Shown here: piece after piece, positions 1 through 7,121 of the stretch
Layout of the letters: every line of letters starts with the position of its first letter
Position numbering within the stretch: position 1 is the first letter of the stretch
NCBI GenBank assembly: GCA_949295065.1
Contig: CASFJQ010000017.1
Span: 1 to 51,080, forward strand
Source: an uncultured Parabacteroides sp.
GTDB taxonomy: Bacteria; Bacteroidota; Bacteroidia; Bacteroidales; Tannerellaceae
Length of the DNA stretch: 51,080 nt
Direction: 5' to 3'
The notes under the pieces: generated by a model
Told to the model about the DNA's origin: nothing
Databases searched by the model: none
The model's input: the letters and a program-made list of their open reading frames with translations, nothing else
Position numbers and translations under genes: made by a program

Positions 1-111
1 AACGAGGAAACTTTGGCTGAAATCAGAAGATTAAACCGTGAAGTTTTAAGAGAGAGACAAGAAGAGGAAAGAAGAAAACGTGAAAGAGAACAGAATTATA
101 TTTTACAGTGA
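1..111 (+). CDS. C-terminal end of an unidentified protein (5' truncated)
   Basis: Frame 1 is open from the window edge to a TGA at 109-111 and encodes 36 residues. They are rich in Glu, Arg and Lys (a run around REVLRERQEEERRKRERE), typical of a charged helical or coiled-coil tail. The gene start lies outside the window, so its family cannot be named. The stop overlaps the GTG start of the nuclease-like gene at 108 (GTGA), so the two are probably translationally coupled. That the two products work together is inference from this overlap only. Confidence 0.6.
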   Translation, partial: NEETLAEIRRLNREVLRERQEEERRKREREQNYILQ

Positions 112-1037
112 ATAAAATGGAAAAATACGGAAATCAATGTAAGAGTGACAACTCATTTACTAAAAAAGCAAGATTGCTTCAATCAATATATAGAGTCGAG
201 ATTGGAGAAAAAGAAGGTGTCGGACCAACAAAAAATTCCAAAAGGCTATATGGAAATATGATTACCGGAGGAGAAGTTTCTGGGAAAAATTTCCTGATGC
301 AGGAGACTTTTGAATATGCCAGGAAAAGAGTGGAAAACAGAAAAGAATCTGAAACAATTGATGAGTTTCGTTTGTTTAATAACCTTCTGTCCAGTATGCC
401 AATGGCTTTCAATCTGTTTCACCCTTTGATGCTTCTATTGGACGAAGAGCCGGAAAAAGTTTCATCCGCAATAAAGTCGGTGTTTAAGAATATTCCTATT
501 AGCAATGTTATTGAAATAGGTCTGGAATTTATACCGACCCCAATAGATAAATACACAAAAGATAAGTCTGCAATGGACGCATTCATCAAATTTGTTGACG
601 ATAATGGTTGTGAGCAAATTATAGCCATTGAAACAAAATATACAGATGTACTTGGAGTTAATGAAGCTCGTAATTCGCAGGAACAAAAACAAATGTTGCT
701 CGAAACAGGCTTGTTCTGCTCGGAATTTGAAGAGTTGCTGAGCGAAGGAAAAGTAAAACTAACGCAGATTTACAGAAATATATTACTTACCGAAAAGTAT
801 AGAATTGTTGAAGGTCTGAAAGATTCTTATTCCGTAGTGATTGCACCAAAAGATCATCCGTCAACAGCTGAAGAAATAAAGTCAGTGTCGGATTATCTGA
901 AACCGGAATATGCCTATAAACTAACTTCCATCACTCTTGAGGATTTTGTAAATGTGATGGTTCAAAACCTTCCAAAGCGTTACAGTCAGGTATATGAGAG
1001 GTTTTGGGATAGGTATTTGGGGTTTGGGAAGGTTTGA
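108..1037 (+). CDS. PD-(D/E)XK nuclease-like protein (PGN_0703-like)
   Basis: A 309-residue soluble protein. A PD-(D/E)XK-type core can be read in the middle: Asp157 on one strand, then Glu175-Thr-Lys177 after 17 residues, set in hydrophobic strand context (AFIKFVDD and IIAIETKY). This is the metal-binding layout of the superfamily. The overall look (N-terminal FNLF and LLSSMPMAFNLF region, YxNxLL, C-terminal YERFWDRYL) fits the uncharacterised PGN_0703-like restriction-endonuclease-fold family, recognised from memory. DNA cleavage is inferred. GTG at 108 overlaps the previous stop; ATG at 117 is an alternative start three codons in. No methyltransferase is adjacent, so a classical restriction-modification role is not shown. 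A convergent cobalamin operon follows. Confidence 0.6.
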   Translation: MNKMEKYGNQCKSDNSFTKKARLLQSIYRVEIGEKEGVGPTKNSKRLYGNMITGGEVSGKNFLMQETFEYARKRVENRKESETIDEFRLFNNLLSSMPMAFNLFHPLMLLLDEEPEKVSSAIKSVFKNIPISNVIEIGLEFIPTPIDKYTKDKSAMDAFIKFVDDNGCEQIIAIETKYTDVLGVNEARNSQEQKQMLLETGLFCSEFEELLSEGKVKLTQIYRNILLTEKYRIVEGLKDSYSVVIAPKDHPSTAEEIKSVSDYLKPEYAYKLTSITLEDFVNVMVQNLPKRYSQVYERFWDRYLGFGKV

Positions 1038-1082
1038 TAATTTATTCCTTTTAATGTTTAATAAGGGTTGGAGTTATTATTA

Positions 1083-1144
1083 AATTCAGAAAACTTACAA
1101 TTTGAAATTAATCAATAAGTTTCAAATTGTAAGTTTTCTGAATT
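1083..1144. terminator. Perfect 25-bp inverted repeat between convergent genes
   Basis: The arms at 1083-1107 and 1120-1144 are exact reverse complements (25 bp, beginning AATTCAGAAAAC) with a 12-nt loop. The repeat lies between the stop of the nuclease-like gene (1037) and the end of the convergent araC-type gene (1223), where a bidirectional terminator is expected. It is unusually long, AT-rich, and has no clean T-run on either side. A small structured transcript or a mobile-element remnant is therefore also possible. Confidence 0.6.
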
Positions 1145-1222
1145 CAATATTTAGTTTTGCAACACCTTCCTGTAAAGTTAAAGGCCTTCAGCCAAAATTA
1201 TGTTTGTTTTTTTATTAAAAAC

Positions 1223-2125
1223 TTATCCCACCAAAAATCTCTCCTTAAACTCTCCCGGAGTGCAGCCTTCGATTTTCTTGAACAGTCTGATGAAATGCTG
1301 AGGATATTGGAAACCAAGGGAATATGCGATTTCGCTGATATTCTGTTTTCCGTTGATAAGTTCGGTTTTGGACAGACTGATTATTTTGTGCTGGATATAT
1401 TCCTGGGCTGTTTTGCCTGTCTCTTTTTTTATCAGGTCGCCGAAATAGCCGGTGGAAAGACAGATTTCGTTGGCAAAATATTTTACTGACGGGAGACCGT
1501 TTATTTTGTCTTTGTTTCTGAAATATTCATTCAGAAGATTCTCGAATTTGGTGAGAACATCGCTGTTGGCTTTTTTTCGTGTGCAGAACTGGCGGTCGTA
1601 GAAACGCATGCAATAGTCCAGGATAAGCTCGATATGAGTTGTGAGGATGTCACGTGAATGTTTATCAACGGGATAATCCAGCTCATGGTCGATTTTTTTC
1701 AGACAGTCGATGATTGTACTTCTTTCCTGGGCGGAGAGATGCAGGGCTTCGTTTTGCGCATAGTCGAAAAATGTGTATTGCTTGATTTTCTCGCCAAGGT
1801 CTGTTCCGTAAATCAGGTCCGGATGAAACAGTATGCCATATACTTCGGGACGGATTTCTTCGTCTTTCATTTCAACTTCTACAATTTGTCCGGGGGCAAA
1901 ACTTACGATTGTTCCTTCCTGATAGTCGTAGTATTGCCTGCCATATTTCAGCGTACAGTTGATTCCGTTTTTCAGATATAGCGCATATACGCCATAGTTC
2001 ATTCTGACGTGATTGACTGAGCCGGTTGACTTTGTAAGGTCAACAACTGTGACTAACGGGTGCTTTGTGGGAAGTCCGTAAAGCTTGTTGTATGCGTCAA
2101 TGCTGTTTAAGTGTATTATATCCAT
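1223..2125 (-). CDS. AraC-family transcriptional regulator
   Basis: A 300-residue protein with an N-terminal cupin-like sensing half (about residues 15-170) and a C-terminal AraC DNA-binding domain (about 205-297). The latter carries two helix-turn-helix units: FANEICLSTGYFGDLIKKE, and ISEIAYSLGF followed by PQHFIRLFKK and the usual TPGEF ending. It likely activates or represses sigma-70-type promoters in response to a small ligand; the ligand is unknown. It starts 8 bp after the cobC stop on the same strand, so it appears to be the last gene of the cobalamin run rather than an independently placed regulator. Control of cobalamin genes, or of a B12-dependent pathway, is inference from that position. 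No palindromic operator was recognised. Confidence 0.88.
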   Translation of the reverse strand: MDIIHLNSIDAYNKLYGLPTKHPLVTVVDLTKSTGSVNHVRMNYGVYALYLKNGINCTLKYGRQYYDYQEGTIVSFAPGQIVEVEMKDEEIRPEVYGILFHPDLIYGTDLGEKIKQYTFFDYAQNEALHLSAQERSTIIDCLKKIDHELDYPVDKHSRDILTTHIELILDYCMRFYDRQFCTRKKANSDVLTKFENLLNEYFRNKDKINGLPSVKYFANEICLSTGYFGDLIKKETGKTAQEYIQHKIISLSKTELINGKQNISEIAYSLGFQYPQHFIRLFKKIEGCTPGEFKERFLVG

Positions 2126-2133
2126 ACTGCCTG

Positions 2134-2664
2134 CTATATTTCAATTTTTATCACTTCTCCGTACTGGGGTATGCTTTTGAATGCGTCTTCTATTGGATAT
2201 TCCTTTGCGAATACTCTTGCACATGTGAGTACACCTCCGTGAGCAAAGATGCAAATTTTATTGTAGTGTTGTGCTTTTTTCTCGGAAAGAAAATCTGCAA
2301 CTCGCTGATATTGGTCTCTGAGTGATTCGCCGTTCGGTGTGCGGGTGTCTGTCCAGTTTCTGAACCATTCTTTTGAGAGCGGGTCGGCATATATTTCGTC
2401 CCACGATTTCATTTCCCAGTCTCCGAAATTCATTTCCTTCAGGCGATTGTCGATAATTGGATTTTTGAATCCGCAATAATCGGCAAGTCTGCGGCATCGG
2501 GTGAGCGGGCTGCAGAATACTTCGTCGAAACTGATGTTTTCGAGTTCAGCCTTGGTTTTTGCGGCTTCTTCCTCGAATGTGTTGTTCAGTTCAACATCGG
2601 AGAATCCGTAGGTTATTCCTTTGGGAACATTTACGGATGTATGTCTGACAAGATATACTATCAT
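2134..2664 (-). CDS. cobC: Alpha-ribazole phosphatase (histidine phosphatase family)
   Basis: A 176-residue histidine phosphatase. The family signature is visible: LVRHT with Arg7-His8 near the N-terminus (the phosphorylated His), SPLTRCRR around 52-59, Glu77 in RLKEMNFGDWE, and the second His in FAHGG (His142). In cobalamin synthesis CobC removes the phosphate from alpha-ribazole-5'-phosphate (or from adenosylcobalamin phosphate) in the cytoplasm. The family alone cannot distinguish CobC from other small phosphatases, but the start codon overlaps the cobS stop (ATGA, 2661-2664) and cobT and cobU lie just upstream, which supports the assignment. Confidence 0.9.
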   Translation of the reverse strand: MIVYLVRHTSVNVPKGITYGFSDVELNNTFEEEAAKTKAELENISFDEVFCSPLTRCRRLADYCGFKNPIIDNRLKEMNFGDWEMKSWDEIYADPLSKEWFRNWTDTRTPNGESLRDQYQRVADFLSEKKAQHYNKICIFAHGGVLTCARVFAKEYPIEDAFKSIPQYGEVIKIEI

Positions 2665-3413
2665 AGGAATGTTGTTTTAATAGCCAGAATTGCAAGATAG
2701 AAACTCAGCTCGGTCAGCAGGAATGTGGCTCCGCAGCAGTCGCCGGTATATCCGTCGATTTTCTTTTTCATAAATGATGTGAGAGCATACCATACGATAA
2801 CCGGGATAATTATTGCAAACAAATAATATGCATCCGGAAGCCACAGCAATGGAATGGCTGCTGTGGCTATGCATATTATATATTCGCTTGTTGTCATCCT
2901 GCTATATACTGTTTTGTTTTTGGCTTCCTGCTCGTTGCGGGCATAGGGAAGGCGGTTTATTATCATTCCGGAAATGCCTTTGCACAGAGGGTCGCCGGTC
3001 AGTATGGCTGCGGCTGCCAGTTGCAATGGCATTGACGAAAGGGTGAGATACAGAAGCAGAAAATACATAATCAGTCCAATCACTCCATAGCTGCCTATGT
3101 GTGAATCCTTCATTATTGATAGTATTCTCTCGCGGCTTGTTCCACCACCGAAACCGTCGAAGAAATCGGCAAGCCCGTCTTCGTGAAGGCACCCCGTAAC
3201 AAGCAGTCTGCTTATTATGGCAAACAAAACGGAAACTTCTGCGGGGAAGAATTGTGATGCCAGTAACAGGACAAACACGCTGATTCCGGAAGTGAGCCAT
3301 CCTGCCAAAGGCCACATGCTGACTATGTTCTTGAAATATGTTGCCGGAACTTCGGCAAGTTTCCAGAACGGCAGGCGAGTGAAAAATATGAGTGCTGCTA
3401 GGATGCGTAACAT
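2661..3413 (-). CDS. cobS: Adenosylcobinamide-GDP ribazoletransferase (cobalamin synthase)
   Basis: A 250-residue polytopic inner-membrane protein. It joins adenosylcobinamide-GDP to alpha-ribazole (or its phosphate), the last assembly step of cobalamin. The N-terminus AALIFFTRLPF is the CobS hallmark. The acidic motif HEDGLADFFDGFGGG (about residues 76-90) matches the family's metal-binding Asp-rich signature, and DPLCKG near 141 is also typical. Several hydrophobic segments follow to the C-terminus. Length is normal for the family. It starts 11 bp after the cobT stop and overlaps cobC by 4 bp, indicating one transcript. Confidence 0.95.
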   Translation of the reverse strand: MLRILAALIFFTRLPFWKLAEVPATYFKNIVSMWPLAGWLTSGISVFVLLLASQFFPAEVSVLFAIISRLLVTGCLHEDGLADFFDGFGGGTSRERILSIMKDSHIGSYGVIGLIMYFLLLYLTLSSMPLQLAAAAILTGDPLCKGISGMIINRLPYARNEQEAKNKTVYSRMTTSEYIICIATAAIPLLWLPDAYYLFAIIIPVIVWYALTSFMKKKIDGYTGDCCGATFLLTELSFYLAILAIKTTFL

Positions 3414-3424
3414 TTTTTGTCTCC

Positions 3425-4462
3425 TTAAAAATACTTCGTTATCGCCTCCTGCTCAAACGTATGCATTTCATTAATCATACGAACGGCAGAATCTACAATA
3501 GGATATGCACAAATAGCTCCGGAACCTTCGCCAAGGCGCAAACCAAGGTCTAGGAGAGGTTTTGCGTTGAGGCTGTCGAGCACACGGCGGTGTCCGGCTT
3601 CGTCGCCACAATGACCGAAGATACAATAGTGGAGCATATCAGGATATAGGCGTGAAGCAGCAAGCACGCAGTTTGTCATAATAAATCCGTCAACAAGGAT
3701 AATCATTTTCAATTCTGCAGCTTTAAGCATTCCGCCCACGGCCATCACCATTTCATAGCCGCCGAAATATCGCATGACATCGAGTGTTGAGCCATCGCCC
3801 TTATAGTTTTCAAGAGATTTCTTCAACACATTATATTTATGGTTCACACCGTTTTTGTCGAGTCCGCTGCCGGCGCCCACGCATTTGTCCAAAGGAATTC
3901 CAGTGAGGCAAGTCATCCACATACTTGATGCAGAAGTGTTTCCTATTCCCATTTCGCCGAAGCTGATGATGTTGCAGCCTTCGTTGAAACATTGTTCAAC
4001 AATTTCTGCTCCGTATTCAAGCGCCTTTTCCATTTCCTCGTATGTCATGGCTGCTTCGTAAAGGAAATTGCGAGTTCCTTTTCTAATCTTTCTGTTGATG
4101 ATTCTAGGATTTTCTGGGAAATCATAGTCAACGCCACCGTCAACGATTTTTATTTCGAATCCGTGTTGTCTTGCCAGATAGCACACTCCGGCGCCACCGT
4201 TAAGGAAATTATATACGACTTGTCTGGTCACTTCTTTTGGTGACAGGCTGACTCCTTCGTCGGCAATACCGTGGTCTGAGGCATATATTACGTTGACCGG
4301 GTGTGAAAGTTTAGGTGATAAAGTCTGTTGGATCAGACCAATTTGGCGGGCAATCTCTTCGAGTCTTCCCAATGAACCTTTGGGTTTTGTAAGATTGTTG
4401 ATTTTGTCAATCAGTTTGTCACTGATATTTTCATCCGGTTGTTCTATGTTGAATTTTATCAT
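3425..4462 (-). CDS. cobT: Nicotinate-nucleotide--dimethylbenzimidazole phosphoribosyltransferase
   Basis: A 345-residue enzyme that activates the lower-ligand base by forming alpha-ribazole-5'-phosphate from nicotinate mononucleotide. Recognisable blocks are [10 protein letters not shown] (27-36), [13 protein letters not shown] near 61-73, [14 protein letters not shown] (about 167-181) and the C-terminal LRLGEGSGA, whose Glu312 matches the catalytic Glu317 of the Salmonella enzyme. Full length, no gaps. A GTTGACAAG-type repeat lies between it and upstream cobU, so the 97-bp spacer inside this presumed operon carries a hairpin that could lower read-through. Confidence 0.96.
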   Translation of the reverse strand: MIKFNIEQPDENISDKLIDKINNLTKPKGSLGRLEEIARQIGLIQQTLSPKLSHPVNVIYASDHGIADEGVSLSPKEVTRQVVYNFLNGGAGVCYLARQHGFEIKIVDGGVDYDFPENPRIINRKIRKGTRNFLYEAAMTYEEMEKALEYGAEIVEQCFNEGCNIISFGEMGIGNTSASSMWMTCLTGIPLDKCVGAGSGLDKNGVNHKYNVLKKSLENYKGDGSTLDVMRYFGGYEMVMAVGGMLKAAELKMIILVDGFIMTNCVLAASRLYPDMLHYCIFGHCGDEAGHRRVLDSLNAKPLLDLGLRLGEGSGAICAYPIVDSAVRMINEMHTFEQEAITKYF

Positions 4463-4482
4463 GATATTATTAAGTTTGTTTT

Positions 4483-4566
4483 AGTTGACAAGTTGACGAG
4501 TTGACGAGTTGAAAAGGGAGATGAAATATATTTCTTGTATCTGAAGCCTTGTTTCCTTGTCACCTA
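4483..4566. repeat. Palindromic intergenic repeat, family 1 (copy a)
   Basis: The left arm is GTTGACAAGTTGACGAGTTG starting at 4484. The right side is TCTGAAGCCTTG...CCTTGTCACC at about 4539-4564, reaching the cobU stop codon. The arms are complementary, so the copy can fold into a hairpin between cobU and cobT. The outer AAGTTTCG ends seen in other copies are missing here. Confidence 0.7.
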
Positions 4567-5090
4567 TTCTTCACTTCCATCGGTATTCCGCTAACCATCA
4601 GAAACACCTCGTCTGCATTCGACGCTATGAACTGATTCATCCATCCTTGCAAGTCGGTGAATTTCCTTTGAACCGGGTCGATAGGCACACCGCCCATTCC
4701 AATCTCATTGGTTACGAATATGAAATGTGCGTTTTGAGATGTAAAACGGGTGAATTCCTGTTTTGCCATTTCGAGGATTTCGTCGATTGACTTTTCCTTT
4801 TCGTTGTCGAAGAAGAAATTAGTAAGCCATAGAGTGACGCAGTCGATGATTACAACTCTGCCTTCAACATTGTGTTTGCTGAGTTCTTTTTCCTCCTCGA
4901 TGTTTGTCCATTCCGGACCGCGGTCTGCCTGATGGCGCAGGACTCTTAGACGAAACTCCTCGTCCCATATTCTGGATGTTGCCAGATAAACAGGATGAGG
5001 AGTTTCACTTAAAGCCATTTTTTGTGCGAATCCGCTCTTGCCGGAGCGTTCTCCACCAGTGACTAATGTTATTTTTTTATTCATTGTCAT
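4560..5090 (-). CDS. cobU: Bifunctional adenosylcobinamide kinase / guanylyltransferase
   Basis: Phosphorylates adenosylcobinamide and transfers GMP from GTP to give adenosylcobinamide-GDP. The Walker A loop GGERSGKS lies just after the N-terminal strand KITLVTG. The family motifs VTNEIGMGGVP and DLQGWMNQFIA follow near the C-terminus. The open frame begins at 5114, but that start would overlap the upstream S4-domain gene by 38 bp and adds only a charged RQKEKDK stretch. ATG at 5090 (or 5084) puts the start a few bases before the S4 gene's stop (5077-5079) and gives about 174-176 residues, the normal CobU length. The exact ATG is uncertain. Confidence 0.94.
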   Translation of the reverse strand: MTMNKKITLVTGGERSGKSGFAQKMALSETPHPVYLATSRIWDEEFRLRVLRHQADRGPEWTNIEEEKELSKHNVEGRVVIIDCVTLWLTNFFFDNEKEKSIDEILEMAKQEFTRFTSQNAHFIFVTNEIGMGGVPIDPVQRKFTDLQGWMNQFIASNADEVFLMVSGIPMEVKNR

Positions 5091-5691
5091 TTTGTCTTTT
5101 TCTTTCTGCCGCACGTTTGGCTTTGTTCACCGGATTGTTGCGGCTTGTTTTTCTGAGAGCAGCCGACTTTGGAGATGCAGCTACACGTTGAGCAACTGCT
5201 GAGCGTCCGAGTGATTTGCCGAACTTTGGCTGTAATGCTTCACGGAAAGCCTGTTCGCGGTCGATAGTTGGTTTTCCGGAACCGTTATTTTTTTCTTCTC
5301 TTTCCTTGGCAGCACGGCGGGCAGCAGCATATTTGTTGTATTTTCCGTAGTGCTCGCGTCTTTCGCCTGATGATGAGGCAGAAGATGACGGTTTGTTTCC
5401 GCTGAATGATTTTGACTTTGACGGGCTTCGTCTGATCTGTCTGTTTACAGGCTCACCCATAATGAGATTCTTTGATTTGCCCGGAGCCGCTTTGATTGTA
5501 CCGGCAACTGAGTGTTTGCCGAAACGAACCTGCTCGCCGTCAACAAGGACGATGTCTGTTTCGGTTACTTTCTGTCCGATACTGGGAAGTTGGCCGTTCA
5601 CGGTGACACGTCCCATCTCAATAAATATGTCTGCTTCGCGACGAGAACATAATCCCGAGTCACTTAAAAGTTTGTTTAGTCTTACTTCCAT
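5077..5691 (-). CDS. S4-domain RNA-binding protein with basic tail (pseudouridine-synthase N-domain only)
   Basis: A 204-residue protein. Residues 1-60 (MEVRLNKLLSDSGLCSRREA, then FIEMGRVTVNGQ and DIVLVDGE) form an S4 RNA-binding domain of the kind at the N-terminus of RsuA/RluB-type rRNA pseudouridine synthases. The rest is low-complexity and strongly basic (Lys, Arg, Ser, Ala), with no catalytic GRLD-type motif. It should bind RNA, perhaps rRNA, but should not isomerise uridine by itself. It lies in the middle of the cobalamin run, overlapping or abutting cobU; its link to B12 is unclear and may only be co-transcription. It could also be a truncated and re-purposed synthase. Confidence 0.82.
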   Translation of the reverse strand: MEVRLNKLLSDSGLCSRREADIFIEMGRVTVNGQLPSIGQKVTETDIVLVDGEQVRFGKHSVAGTIKAAPGKSKNLIMGEPVNRQIRRSPSKSKSFSGNKPSSSASSSGERREHYGKYNKYAAARRAAKEREEKNNGSGKPTIDREQAFREALQPKFGKSLGRSAVAQRVAASPKSAALRKTSRNNPVNKAKRAAERKRQNDNE

Positions 5692-5732
5692 TTTTTATAT
5701 TGTTGTTTTGTTTTCTTTCTGTTGTTTAAAGG

Positions 5733-5771
5733 AAAAGATACAAGTGATGAGTTGACAAAATTGTATCTTTT
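5733..5771. terminator. 11-bp inverted repeat between cbiB and the S4-domain gene
   Basis: AAAAGATACAA at 5733-5743 and TTGTATCTTTT at 5761-5771 are perfect complements around a 17-nt loop that contains a GTTGACAA fragment of repeat family 1. The spacer between the cbiB stop and the S4 gene is 117 bp. This could be an attenuating hairpin on the minus-strand transcript, or simply a repeat remnant. Confidence 0.45.
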
Positions 5772-5808
5772 GGAAATTATCGGCAAAGTTACTGAAAAAG
5801 CTTTGTTT

Positions 5809-6744
5809 CTATAAGAAAGAAAGCAGACAAATAATTATTCCCATGAACAATTCTGTCCTTTCGTTCACTCTCACGGCAACTATCATGTCGATTGTGCTGA
5901 ATTCACGTTCGTGTGTTCCGATATATGGCTTATACACCGGTTTGCCGAAATAGTCGTGAGTTCCTCCAAAGCGGCAGTTCAGAATTGTGGCAAGTGCAGC
6001 TTCGGGATATCCGGAATTGGGACTGGCATGAGCCGGACCGAATTCTTTGACGAATTTCCATTTGCTGATATTTCCGGAAACAAGGAGCATGAATACTGCG
6101 GTGATGCGTGCCGGTATGAAGTTGGCAACATCGTCAATCAGAGCTGCTGCAGTTCCAAATTTTATGTATCTTTCGTTTTTATATCCTATCATTGAGTCGA
6201 GAGTGTTCACCATTTTATATGCCATCATTCCCGGAAGCCCGAAAATAAGGAACCAGAACATTGGGGCAATCACACCGTCGCTCAGATTCTCGGCTAAGGT
6301 TTCAAGTGCTGCTGCTCTTATTTCCTGTGGTGAAAGATTTGCTGTGTCGCGACCGACAATTCTGCCAACTTGCACTCGTCCTTCTTCGGTGCTTCTGTCA
6401 ACAGCTTCGAAAACCATACGCACTTCATTGATAAGGGTTTTTCCTGCGAGGCAGAAGAATACACCAATGGCGGTTATTATATATGCCAGTACAGAACTGA
6501 ACATATTAGCTATATATAAGATTGCTAATGTCAGTCCGAATGTGGCAAGAATTAACGTAATGGCTAGAAATGCTCCTTTTTCCCTGCGATTATCACCTTT
6601 GTTCAGGATTTTTTCCCCGGCTGATATGGCTTTGCCGAAATATATCACAGGGTGAGGCAATGAAACTGGGTCACCGAAAATTCTGTCGGCAAGCCATCCG
6701 GTAAGGAATGGAAGGAAACGAGGATTGTATAGCAAATTAAGCAT
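5809..6744 (-). CDS. cbiB: Adenosylcobinamide-phosphate synthase
   Basis: A 311-residue inner-membrane enzyme that attaches the aminopropanol (phosphate) arm to adenosylcobyric acid. Motifs typical of CbiB/CobD: DRIFGDPVSLPHPVIYFG near residues 20-37, the GRDTANLSPQEIRAAALETLAENLSDG block (about 130-156) and the Asn-rich cytoplasmic loop YKMVNTLDSMIGYKN (about 176-190), then PARITA and the APNSGYPEAA motif. Hydrophobic segments are spaced through the chain. It is the first gene of the minus-strand cobalamin run. The only -7-like box upstream (reverse complement of 6794-6801, TAGTTTTG) lies in a family 2 repeat. Confidence 0.95.
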   Translation of the reverse strand: MLNLLYNPRFLPFLTGWLADRIFGDPVSLPHPVIYFGKAISAGEKILNKGDNRREKGAFLAITLILATFGLTLAILYIANMFSSVLAYIITAIGVFFCLAGKTLINEVRMVFEAVDRSTEEGRVQVGRIVGRDTANLSPQEIRAAALETLAENLSDGVIAPMFWFLIFGLPGMMAYKMVNTLDSMIGYKNERYIKFGTAAALIDDVANFIPARITAVFMLLVSGNISKWKFVKEFGPAHASPNSGYPEAALATILNCRFGGTHDYFGKPVYKPYIGTHEREFSTIDMIVAVRVNERTELFMGIIICLLSFL

Positions 6745-6776
6745 TTTATTAAATTTGTAAACGGCTTTTGTTATTC

Positions 6777-7046
6777 AAGTTTCGAGGATGTTGCAAAACT
6801 AATTTAAACACAGAGACACGGAGAACACGGAGTTTTTTTATTTTATTTATTCTGAATATATTAACTCAGTGGTTTTGTGTCTCTTAGTTTTATTATTTAT
6901 GTTTCGAGTTGACAAGTTAATAAGTTGACAAGTTGACGAGGTATTCAGATATTAATTTGTGAAATAAATAGGTGTTCTGACCTTGTCAACTTGTCTCTGA
7001 AGCCTTGTCAACTTATCAATTTTTGAGTCGAGCAGCTTTCGAAACT
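6777..7046. repeat. Composite repeat: family 2 element beside or inside a family 1 element (copy b)
   Basis: This fills the 377-bp gap between divergent cbiB and the SPOR gene. Its outer ends are AAGTTTCGAGGATG (from 6779) and the complementary TCGAAACT near 7046. Next to the left end is a family 2 copy: GTTGCAAAAC, then AAACACAGAGACACGGAG and a decayed partner TTTTGTGTCTCTTAG to about 6892. Next come the family 1 arms: GTTGACAAG units at 6908-6941 and CCTTGTCAACTTGTCTC... at about 6981-7014. No gene is apparent in the stretch. Confidence 0.75.
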
Positions 7047-7086
7047 ATTTTTCCTTTGCAAAAATAGTAGAAAAAAAGAATACTCT

Positions 7087-7117
7087 TTTGCTTTCTGACG
7101 AAAGATATTTACCTTTG
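7087..7117 (+). promoter_or_regulatory. Bacteroidetes promoter for the SPOR gene
   Basis: TTTG at 7087-7090, a 19-bp spacer, then TACCTTTG at 7110-7117, an exact fit to the primary sigma consensus of this phylum. The start codon is only 4 bp downstream (7122), which implies a leaderless or nearly leaderless mRNA. Confidence 0.75.
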
Positions 7118-7121
7118 TAGT

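Noticed and set aside
2065-2325. Plus-strand open frame opposite cobC and the araC-type gene
   Set aside because: Cys/Phe/Tyr-rich translation with no family features. It lies antisense to two well-supported genes, as do many other long antisense frames (for example 23465-23973, 31556-32757 and 37282-37805).
6745-7121. Possible cobalamin riboswitch upstream of cbiB
   Set aside because: The spacer is filled by palindromic repeats. I found no B12-box-like conserved core on the minus strand. The spacers before 41885 and 42977 likewise show none.
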